22,278 nucleotides of DNA, taken from the IMG/VR virus record IMGVR_UViG_3300012924_000030, positions 1 through 22,278 of that record; one strand, given 5' to 3'. Position 1 is the first letter of the stretch. Each line of letters begins with the position of its first letter. The notes below the pieces were generated by a model, which saw only the letters and a list, made by a program, of their open reading frames with translations, did not search any database and was not told the DNA's origin. The translations under genes were made by a program, and so were the position numbers. This DNA is from a virus. Shown here one piece after another: positions 16,983 to 22,278 of this stretch.

Positions 16983-17062
16983 TGGAAGAGGAGCTCCGGC
17001 AGGAGATCGAAGAGACCCTCAAGCGTTGGGCCGAAGAGCCCGACGAAGACGAGGATGAGTGA
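16982..17062 (+). CDS. Acidic mini-protein (26 aa)
   Basis: ATG in a TAATG overlap. Sixteen of 26 residues are Asp or Glu, in a helix (EEELRQEIEETLKRWAEE) and an acidic tail. Its stop overlaps the deaminase GTG (GTGA). Similar acidic mini-ORFs occur at 11177 and 17562. Confidence 0.45.
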   Translation: MEEELRQEIEETLKRWAEEPDEDEDE

Positions 17063-17565
17063 CGACCCGACCCACCTGGGATCAGTTCTTCTTGGAGCTG
17101 GCCACCCTCTGGTCCACTATGGCCACGTGCTCCCGCCGCCAGGTGGGGGCCGTGGTCGTCCAGGACCGGAAGGTGATAGGCAACGGGTTCAACGGAGTGG
17201 CTAGCGGTAGGCTGCACTGCATCAACGGCGGCTGCCCCAGAGGGCAGCTCAGCCATCAGGAGGTACCGCCGGGGGCCGACTACAACCAGTTCCCCTGCCT
17301 GGCCATCCATGCGGAGCACAACGCCATCCTCCAAGCGGGGCTGGCTGCGTGCGAGGGGGCTACTCTCTACGTCACCTCTCAGCCCTGCCAGCAGTGCCTC
17401 AACCTCATCGAGCATGCTAAGATAGGACGCGTAGTCGTGACACCCGAAGAGCTGATCGAGCTAGCGAACGTACAGCGAGAGGCGGAGGTTGCAGCAGCAC
17501 TTGCCGCCCAGCTGTTGGCCGTAGCCGAGGCCGAGCAGATCCTCCGAGAGGACGGAAACCAGTGA
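17059..17565 (+). CDS. Deoxycytidylate (dCMP) deaminase (168 aa)
   Basis: GTG in a GTGA overlap. Cytidine/deoxycytidylate deaminase signatures: HAEHNAI (H84, catalytic E86) and SQPCQQC (C110, C113) for the catalytic zinc, plus an upstream segment VGAVVVQDRKVIGNGFNGV. Extra Cys/His residues (HCINGGCP, about 53-60) match the second zinc site of phage dCMP deaminases. It makes dUMP for thymidylate synthesis. The C-terminal 40 residues form a long Ala/Glu-rich helix beyond the core. No thymidylate synthase or kinase is seen nearby. Confidence 0.92.
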   Translation: MTTRPTWDQFFLELATLWSTMATCSRRQVGAVVVQDRKVIGNGFNGVASGRLHCINGGCPRGQLSHQEVPPGADYNQFPCLAIHAEHNAILQAGLAACEGATLYVTSQPCQQCLNLIEHAKIGRVVVTPEELIELANVQREAEVAAALAAQLLAVAEAEQILREDGNQ

Positions 17566-17621
17566 CCACCCACCCTATCCTTGAGCCCGCACCTCCGAAG
17601 CCTGGAGACGAGGACGAATGA
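17562..17621 (+). CDS. Pro-rich mini-ORF (19 aa)
   Basis: GTG in a GTGA overlap with the deaminase stop, ending in an ATGA overlap with the next gene. The product is HPILEPAPPKPGDEDE-like, short and Pro/acidic. It may act mainly as a coupling ORF; its last codons contain GGAGACGAGGA upstream of the ATG at 17618. Confidence 0.35.
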   Translation: MTTHPILEPAPPKPGDEDE

Positions 17622-17791
17622 TCGACAACCCGACCGCCAAGTTTGAGCTGAAGTTCGACGATGATGTAGTGACAGTCGAGCTGGAGTTCAAGTTCTCCGA
17701 CAACGCTGACGACTTCCTGGATGTCAGCCGGTTCGTGGGCCTCGCAGCCCAGACTCTCCTGTACGGCATGGTCGGCGAAGAAGACGATTGA
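17618..17791 (+). CDS. Hypothetical acidic protein (57 aa)
   Basis: ATG in an ATGA overlap. Two beta strands (AKFELKFDDD, VVTVELEFKFSD) are followed by a helix (DFLDVSRFVGLAAQTLLYGMVG) and an acidic end. It looks like a small beta-beta-alpha phage protein. No family recognised. Confidence 0.7.
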   Translation: MIDNPTAKFELKFDDDVVTVELEFKFSDNADDFLDVSRFVGLAAQTLLYGMVGEEDD

Positions 17792-17809
17792 GGCATGTAC
17801 GCTTGGGAC

Positions 17810-17835
17810 GGCGCCCTGATGGGCGCCTTTCCTTC
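17810..17835 (+). terminator. Hairpin with T-rich tail before the last rightward gene
   Basis: GGCGCCC pairs with GGGCGCC around TGAT (about 17810-17827), followed by TTTCCTT. It could act as an attenuator or weak intrinsic terminator between 17791 and the gene at 17852. Confidence 0.5.
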
Positions 17836-17851
17836 ACTCTGGAGGTACACG

Positions 17852-18016
17852 ATGGGCAAGAAGTACGACGCTTACGCGCAGGCAGCGCAGGCCGAGACGG
17901 CGAGCAACGCACGGTGGCAGCTCGATCCGAGCGCACAGAACGAAGCTGACGCGAAGCAAAACGAGACCATCGCTCAGGCTACGTTCGACGAGTTCCTGGA
18001 CGACCCGGAGAACTGA
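17852..18016 (+). CDS. Small helical protein (54 aa)
   Basis: ATG preferred because GGAGG lies 6 nt upstream and follows the hairpin; an ATG at 17795 in the same frame would run through the hairpin. Product: Ala/Gln/Glu-rich helices (KYDAYAQAAQAETASNAR, ADAKQNETIAQATFDEFLDD) with almost no hydrophobic core. Last rightward gene before the convergent terminator. Function unknown. Confidence 0.65.
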   Translation: MGKKYDAYAQAAQAETASNARWQLDPSAQNEADAKQNETIAQATFDEFLDDPEN

Positions 18017-18030
18017 CCCGGAACGCAAAG

Positions 18031-18062
18031 AAACCCCCCAGCCTTCGGGCTGGGGGGTTTTC
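18031..18062. terminator. Bidirectional intrinsic terminator
   Basis: AAACCCCCCAGCC (18031-18043) and GGCTGGGGGGTTT (18048-18060) form a perfect 13-bp stem with a TTCG loop. It has A tracts at one end and T tracts at the other, so it can stop transcription from both sides. It lies between the convergent rightward DNA-metabolism arm and leftward tail/lysis arm. Confidence 0.92.
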
Positions 18063-18065
18063 CTC

Positions 18066-18266
18066 TTACTTGCTGGACAGGCCAGCGGACTCGCCTGCAC
18101 TGAGATAGCCAGCAAGCAGGCTCTTGATGACGGTCGCAGCCGCAGCCGCACCACCGATCGCAGCGTCGTGCAGGGTGCTCAGATCAGAGAAGCTGAACAC
18201 CGACAGGAACGCGAAGCCGAACGTGGCTGCCGTCCGCTCAATGAGATCTACCGCGTACTTAGTCAT
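18066..18266 (-). CDS. Holin (66 aa)
   Basis: ATG overlapping the preceding gene by 4 nt (ATGA). Two hydrophobic segments, ERTAATFGFAFLSVFSF and AAIGGAAAAATVIKSLLAGYL, are joined by a short loop (SDLSTLHD), with a small Ser/Lys tail. This matches the r1t-like holins of actinobacteriophages in order and size. It would form the inner-membrane pores that release endolysin or collapse the membrane potential. Last gene of the late operon. Confidence 0.8.
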   Translation of the reverse strand: MTKYAVDLIERTAATFGFAFLSVFSFSDLSTLHDAAIGGAAAAATVIKSLLAGYLSAGESAGLSSK

Positions 18267-18514
18267 ACTTCCTCCATGGAGTTGGTGTATCTATCCCTCA
18301 GTCGCTGGATCCCCAGCGCTGTAGGCTCATCTATTCTTCCGGTCCCCGGCATGCCCATCGCATACTGTAGGCCCTTGATGTGGTTGACGGTGCGCTCGTC
18401 CATCTCCCCGCTCTCAGGGCACGACAGCGTGCGTTGGATATCCCGGATGGTCTCAGTGCTGTACACCTGATGAGGGCTGAACGGCTGTCGCTTGTACCAG
18501 GAGGGGGCGCTCAT
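18263..18514 (-). CDS. Peptidoglycan-binding-domain-like protein (83 aa)
   Basis: ATG in a TGATG overlap. The central part (TIRDIQRTLSCPESGEMDERTVNHIKGLQYAMGM then GTGRIDEPTALGIQRLR) has the tandem half-repeat of the peptidoglycan_binding_1 fold: a helix, L-x-x-x-x-x-G-x-x-D-x-x-T, then a helix. This domain usually targets muralytic enzymes to the wall. Here it is alone, with no catalytic domain, directly before the holin. It may be a separate cell-wall-binding subunit of the lysis system. Confidence 0.72.
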   Translation of the reverse strand: MSAPSWYKRQPFSPHQVYSTETIRDIQRTLSCPESGEMDERTVNHIKGLQYAMGMPGTGRIDEPTALGIQRLRDRYTNSMEEV

Positions 18515-18570
18515 CAGCGACCGCCCCTCAGGGCGTCGCGAATCATGGGGATGCTCCGCTTCCCCGTCAT
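18514..18570 (-). CDS. 18-aa coupling ORF
   Basis: ATG (18570-18568) in an ATGA overlap with the stop of the coiled-coil gene, ending in a TGATG with the start at 18514. The peptide (MTGKRSIPMIRDALRGGR) is basic and amphipathic. It exactly fills the gap between two genes, so it may be a real mini-protein or a translational bridge. Confidence 0.4.
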   Translation of the reverse strand: MTGKRSIPMIRDALRGGR

Positions 18571-18878
18571 GCGCCCACCCTGTCCGCGATACGGTCCACC
18601 GTGTCCTTAACCATAGACACCTTGGTGGTCAGCTCTCCAACCTCAGCCCGCTGGGTTACCAGCCCTTCAAGGACGACCACCCGAGATATCAGGTCCAGGA
18701 TCTCAAGATCCCTGTGCTCCTTGTCTCCTTTGAGCACATCGACTTGAGCTTTGAGCAGATCAACCGTGTCGGTAGCTATCTGACTAGCACCCGCCCGGCC
18801 GGAAATCCGGCCGCTGACGAAGCCCCCCAGGCCCGTGCTAGCTATACCCACAGCGGTCAGTATCTCTCCGTAGTTCAT
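18567..18878 (-). CDS. Membrane-anchored coiled-coil protein (103 aa)
   Basis: ATG with GGGTGGGG upstream on the minus strand. The N-terminal hydrophobic segment (EILTAVGIASTGLGGFVSG) is followed by a long coiled coil (TVDLLKAQVDVLKGDKEHRDLEIL and VVLEGLVTQRAEVGELTTKVSMVKDTVDRI). Position between tail genes and holin fits a holin partner, antiholin or Rz/spanin-like protein, as in other actinophage lysis cassettes. No lipobox is visible. Confidence 0.7.
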   Translation of the reverse strand: MNYGEILTAVGIASTGLGGFVSGRISGRAGASQIATDTVDLLKAQVDVLKGDKEHRDLEILDLISRVVVLEGLVTQRAEVGELTTKVSMVKDTVDRIADRVGA

Positions 18879-18899
18879 GGATCCCCACCCTTGAATAGA

Positions 18900-20873
18900 T
18901 CAAATGGACTCGGCTACCGTCCGCAGGACCACGGTGAGGTAACCCCCAAGGGTTCCACCACCAGGACCCGGCGGGCCGAGCTGCGTAAACTTCCAATCGT
19001 CGATCACCACGAGCGTCGAGGTATCCTCGTACAGCTCTTGGAACACAACTACGTCACCCGCCCTGGCCAGCGTCTTGAACGCCTCGAACCTGGACCGTGC
19101 GTAGCCATCGGTACCCATCCGCTGACCAGCCTTGTCCTTCTCCTCGTCGAACAGGAGGAACGTGTGGCTGATCATGCGCTGCCTGATGGATCCCGGCAGG
19201 GCTTTGACCTGCCAGCCATCGAGGACCGCCCCAACCGTATGGTCACTGGCTCCACGGGTAAGCGTGAACTTCAGCTTGATCCACTTCTGCGCACCACCAG
19301 GCTGGGAGATAGTCACATCTCCCGTGCCTGGATTCAGGCTGGGACCGTACGTCAGGCTTGGCCACTCGGTACCCTGGATGTCTATGATGGACAGCGTGAG
19401 GTTGCCGAGCAGCGGGTTCGGAGCCGACACCGACATGAACTTGTACAGCTTGGGCTCTTCGGTGTTGAACCGGATCCGGGCCGTACGTACGTAGCCGGTG
19501 GTGTACAGATCGGTCGGGCTTTGTATCCACACCGAGCCGTTACTGATGGTGAACACCAGGCGGTCTGTCTTACCGAACGTGGTCACCGACTGCACTAGTC
19601 CGGTGGTGTTCGGGGCGTAGATGTCGCGGGCGTAGGCGTACCTCAGAACGTTCGTAGAGGCCTCCTGGTACGCGGTACCCAGGTCCACCCTGAAGATGCC
19701 CGTAGCGCCGTCGTGTGCGTTCGTAGACCCTATGTACATGAACCTGTCTGCACCTGCGATGGACTGACACCCACCGGTAGGCTGGAAGAGCAGCGGCCCG
19801 TACGAGATGTCGCCGTTCGCGTCGAGTTCACCAACCCTGAAGCCTCGGGATGTGGCGATACCCATAAAGGTACCGACGTAGACCAGGATCGAGTTGACCA
19901 GCTCGCCTCTCGGCATGCTGGCAGAGATGATCGGGATGAACGTCTCGGTGGTCGACGTCAGGTCGGACACGAACTTGTAGACAGCCGACTGGGTAGCGTT
20001 ATGGCCCGACGCATAGATAGCCGACGGCCCTTCGGTGGCGGAAGTCCACACCCATGTGGTGTCGGGGTGGGTCATGACGATACCGAAGCCACCGACCCAT
20101 GTGGTAGGCAGTACGGGCGCTCCCGTGCCCGTACCATTCACGTCCAGGATGTACAGAACGTTGTTCCACCCTGCCACCAGGCGCTGCTTGACCACCTCGA
20201 TGACTCCTGTGGTGAGCGTTCCGGCAGGGTTGTTCCAGATCTTCGCACCCGCTCCGGTATCGACACCCTTCCAGATGCCATCCGTAGCCAGCAGGAACCA
20301 TGCGGTACCAGAGTTGGTCAGGGCCAGAGCGGTACCGGCAGAGCCGGTGGTAATAGCGGTACGTCCAGCGTCGGTCACTTTGTACAGCACGTTGCCTTCA
20401 AGTAGATACGTAGCGTCGACCCCCGAAGGGTCGACGTATCCACGTACCGCTGTAGTTGTGCTGGTCAGGTTGTACCGCTGAACAGGCTGCTTCAGCAGAC
20501 TGACAACACCAGGGCTCCAGGTATCCACCCCGAGCGAGTCGTCGAACCGGAGGTCGAACGCCCTGGTGTACGGGTTGATGACGTCGGGGTCTTGATAGAT
20601 CAGGCCAGCACCAGAGGTCCACGAGTTCTGCGATCGAAGCCACCAACCGTAGATGCTCTGCTCGCCCGGCTCTGCCGAGCTGTCGAACTGCTGCTTCCTG
20701 ATCTCAGCCATGCCCTCGGTGTACGGGAACTGGTCACGCGTCCCAGACAGGAAGGGGATCCCGCCAAGCGCATAGTCAAAGCCGTAGTCAGCGAGGGAGT
20801 AGCCACCGGAGTTACCAGATCCAGGCAGGAAGTTCGATAGCTGCCATGGAATCGGGTGGACGATGTCGGCCAT
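18900..20873 (-). CDS. Minor tail protein with beta-propeller-like body (657 aa)
   Basis: ATG in a TGATG overlap with the upstream tail gene. The N-terminal 100 residues are rich in Trp, Gly and Ser (PWQLSNFLPGSGNSGGYSL, IYGWWLRSQNSWTSG). Residues about 150-470 have repeating strand units separated by Gly/Asn/Thr turns (e.g. YLLEGNVLYKVTDAG, WFLLATDGIWKGVDTG, MYIGSTNAHDGATGIFRVD), typical of a beta-propeller. The C-terminus resembles a phage tail-tip domain with carbohydrate-binding-like strands. Probably a structural baseplate or tail protein that contacts the host. Confidence 0.8.
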   Translation of the reverse strand: MADIVHPIPWQLSNFLPGSGNSGGYSLADYGFDYALGGIPFLSGTRDQFPYTEGMAEIRKQQFDSSAEPGEQSIYGWWLRSQNSWTSGAGLIYQDPDVINPYTRAFDLRFDDSLGVDTWSPGVVSLLKQPVQRYNLTSTTTAVRGYVDPSGVDATYLLEGNVLYKVTDAGRTAITTGSAGTALALTNSGTAWFLLATDGIWKGVDTGAGAKIWNNPAGTLTTGVIEVVKQRLVAGWNNVLYILDVNGTGTGAPVLPTTWVGGFGIVMTHPDTTWVWTSATEGPSAIYASGHNATQSAVYKFVSDLTSTTETFIPIISASMPRGELVNSILVYVGTFMGIATSRGFRVGELDANGDISYGPLLFQPTGGCQSIAGADRFMYIGSTNAHDGATGIFRVDLGTAYQEASTNVLRYAYARDIYAPNTTGLVQSVTTFGKTDRLVFTISNGSVWIQSPTDLYTTGYVRTARIRFNTEEPKLYKFMSVSAPNPLLGNLTLSIIDIQGTEWPSLTYGPSLNPGTGDVTISQPGGAQKWIKLKFTLTRGASDHTVGAVLDGWQVKALPGSIRQRMISHTFLLFDEEKDKAGQRMGTDGYARSRFEAFKTLARAGDVVVFQELYEDTSTLVVIDDWKFTQLGPPGPGGGTLGGYLTVVLRTVAESI

Positions 20874-22093
20874 CAGATGCTGCTAGCCCACGTAAGGCTG
20901 AAGGTCACCGTGTCAGCCAGGCCGATGGTGTTTCCAGCAGACAGAGACTTGATGGTCATGATGCCGTCGTTGCCGATAGACACCGAGCCTGTGGCTACAC
21001 CGCTCATGTCATAGTTGGTGATCATAGTCCCGTCGATAGGACGGTAGCCAGCGGCTAGCGTCCCGATCCTGGTGTCAGCGATGTTGCCCGAGGCTGAGGC
21101 GACTATGTTTCCGCCGGTCCGTTCGACCATCACCCTGATGGTGGTGACGCCAGCAGTCTTGCGCCCGGCTGCGGCATCAAGACTCCAGCCGTTGGTCACG
21201 GTGTCAGGTACGAGCGTTGAGCCAGAGACGGTGAGCGGGGTGAACGTAGGCTGGCCGGTGAAGTTAGGGCTGCCGCCGACGTTGCCTGTCAGTGAGCCCA
21301 TCGTGACCGCGCCGGTGATGTCGACGGTGCTGGTCGCTATCAGCGCACCAGTCAGGGTGGCCTGGGCTATGCCGGTACGTCCGAAGTGGGTGTCCGCTGC
21401 AGCGTTACCCGGACCCCAGTGCATCAGCCCACCGGCTTCGACGTTCAGCCGGTCGACAGAGTCACCGGTGACCGCCGTGCGTATAGCAGAGTTGGCTACG
21501 GCTGCTCGCTGGAACAGCGCGCCTGCGGTGGTGGTGAACGTAACCGTACCAGTGAACGTTACTGCTCCGCTGAGCGTGGGGTTGCCGGTGAACGTGCCGG
21601 ACAGTGCGGCGTTGGCTATCGCCGGAGCGCTGAACGTGCCGCCGGAGAGGGTCATCGTGGTGGCGACAACCGCACCGGCTATGGTCGCGGCGTTGATAGT
21701 CGGGTTGGTCAGCGTCTTGTTCGACATGGTCTGCGTGGACAGCGTGTCCACGAACTGACCGGTGATCCCGTGAACTCCAGTAGCGGACGCTTCGTGCGTC
21801 CGGCTATCGGTGAAGTCCCTGGCGGAGGAGACGTGCCTAACTACAGCCCCAGCGTTGTGGCTGGAAGCTGAGGTGCCGTCCCTGCCTCGGGTCACGTTGA
21901 ACACAGACGGACCACCGGCGGTGACGTCCACCAGTTCCTCGTTCGCGGACCCGTAGTCGAGCGAGAGGACATAAGGGAATGCCCCTGGGAAGCCAGCCGA
22001 GCTAGCCACCTGGATGGTGGCGTCGCTGACTCCAGCGGTAACCTGAAGGTTAGTAACAGCGGCGGTCGAAGAGTAGAAGCGGGAGTTAGCCAT
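20873..22093 (-). CDS. Tail fiber/minor tail protein (406 aa)
   Basis: ATG with AGGTGAACC upstream. N-terminal region: LQVTAGVSDATIQVASSAGFP, then ELVDVTAG and FNVTRGRDGTSASSHNAGAVV, a layout common in phage baseplate or fiber adaptors. The middle carries a repeat-rich, Ala/Thr/Gly-heavy shaft (MSNKTLTNPTI, SGTFTGNPTLSGAVTFTG) like a triple beta-helix. The C-terminus (AAGYRPIDGTMITNYDM to the end) looks like a fiber head. Probably mediates host attachment. Antisense reading frames over it are shadows. Confidence 0.82.
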   Translation of the reverse strand: MANSRFYSSTAAVTNLQVTAGVSDATIQVASSAGFPGAFPYVLSLDYGSANEELVDVTAGGPSVFNVTRGRDGTSASSHNAGAVVRHVSSARDFTDSRTHEASATGVHGITGQFVDTLSTQTMSNKTLTNPTINAATIAGAVVATTMTLSGGTFSAPAIANAALSGTFTGNPTLSGAVTFTGTVTFTTTAGALFQRAAVANSAIRTAVTGDSVDRLNVEAGGLMHWGPGNAAADTHFGRTGIAQATLTGALIATSTVDITGAVTMGSLTGNVGGSPNFTGQPTFTPLTVSGSTLVPDTVTNGWSLDAAAGRKTAGVTTIRVMVERTGGNIVASASGNIADTRIGTLAAGYRPIDGTMITNYDMSGVATGSVSIGNDGIMTIKSLSAGNTIGLADTVTFSLTWASSI

Positions 22094-22101
22094 GGTTCAC
22101 C

Positions 22102-22278
22102 TCAGCCATTGTAGGTCTGGTAAGAGTCGAACAGGCGCTGAAGCCGTGTACGCTCTTCTGCGAGCCTCTGCTGATACAGAGCCATGTAGTACTTGGACGC
22201 GTTGCTGCCAGCCCCTGTGGGGACCAGTGGTGCCCTCTCGGTGGCCTCGATGGCGGACTGCTGGAGTCGTGCCGACTC
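22102..22278 (-). CDS. C-terminal end of a tail-associated protein (partial, 58 aa seen)
   Basis: Open frame entering from the right edge and ending in TGA 8 nt before the fiber gene start. The visible part is helical and charged (ESARLQQSAIEATERAP, then YMALYQQRLAEERTRLQRLFDSYQ). Such helical C-termini occur in tail proteins and chaperones of phage late operons. The identity cannot be decided without the upstream sequence. Confidence 0.7.
   Translation of the reverse strand, partial: ESARLQQSAIEATERAPLVPTGAGSNASKYYMALYQQRLAEERTRLQRLFDSYQTYNG

Noticed and set aside
17416-17424. TGCTAAGAT, identical to the exonuclease promoter box, inside the deaminase gene
   Set aside because: It encodes conserved residues of the deaminase reading frame, and no gene starts a few bases downstream, so a chance match is more likely.
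19713-20405. Long plus-strand frame (230 aa) opposite the 657-aa tail gene
   Set aside because: A shadow of a GC-rich gene: no ribosome-binding site, no domain pattern, and the minus-strand frame is a coherent tail protein.
21072-21758. Plus-strand frame (228 aa) opposite the tail fiber gene
   Set aside because: Its Val/Pro/Ala-rich repeats mirror the Thr/Gly/Ala repeats of the fiber gene on the other strand; there is no initiation site.
1-22278. CRISPR arrays, insertion sequences, integrase or rRNA genes
   Set aside because: No regularly spaced direct repeats, no transposase or integrase motif and no rRNA-like sequence were seen. The short repeats present are the intergenic RNA modules described.

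Overview
The window is part of a tailed bacteriophage genome (Caudoviricetes) that infects an actinobacterium. The evidence is the high GC content, heavy GTG start use, dense TGATG/GTGA gene overlaps, a WhiB-family regulator with canonical cysteine spacing, a Cas4-type exonuclease, a RecA/DnaB-fold helicase, a split primase, an endonuclease VII and a dCMP deaminase. A Streptomyces-type host is plausible, but host and phage cluster cannot be fixed from this sequence alone.

Layout. Positions 1-1163 hold no convincing gene but carry two alternating purine-pyrimidine tracts, direct and inverted repeats and several strong stem-loops. Positions 1164-6870 (+) are an accessory block of mostly unknown small proteins: a tandem pair of 121-aa paralogues, a very compact kinase-fold protein, small Cys-rich proteins and a run of one-helix membrane peptides. 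Positions 6880-8818 (-) are a four-gene overlapping operon (metallophosphoesterase, two small Cys-rich proteins, sigma-like protein) ending at an intrinsic terminator. Positions 8852-18016 (+) are the regulatory and DNA-metabolism arm: an RHH-like protein, WhiB, Cas4-type exonuclease, possible ssDNA-binding-like protein, helicase, endonuclease VII, CHC2 zinc ORF, TOPRIM ORF and deaminase, interleaved with many 10-70 aa ORFs. A 13-bp bidirectional terminator (18031-18060) separates this from a leftward late arm (18066-22278) with two tail proteins, a coiled-coil membrane protein, a peptidoglycan-binding-like protein and a holin.

The most unusual feature is a family of intergenic RNA elements resembling the acceptor/T-arm half of a tRNA. 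Four copies (1909-1948, 2885-2924, 3358-3397, 4092-4131) are each exactly 40 nt: a 5-bp outer stem, an 11-nt linker (consensus ANCRGCANACN), a 6-bp inner stem stacked directly on the outer stem, and a 7-nt T-loop (TTCGAGT or TGCAAGT). Stem sequences differ between copies but pairing is kept, so selection acts on structure. Each copy is followed within a few bases by an 8-10 bp hairpin and then the next gene's ribosome-binding site. Variants lie at 2372-2461, 6988-7039 and 12535-12592. The last is a 58-nt D-armless tRNA-like fold that ends 1 nt before a GTG start codon with no Shine-Dalgarno. A possible role, inferred only, is processing or punctuation of long polycistronic transcripts by host tRNA-maturation enzymes.
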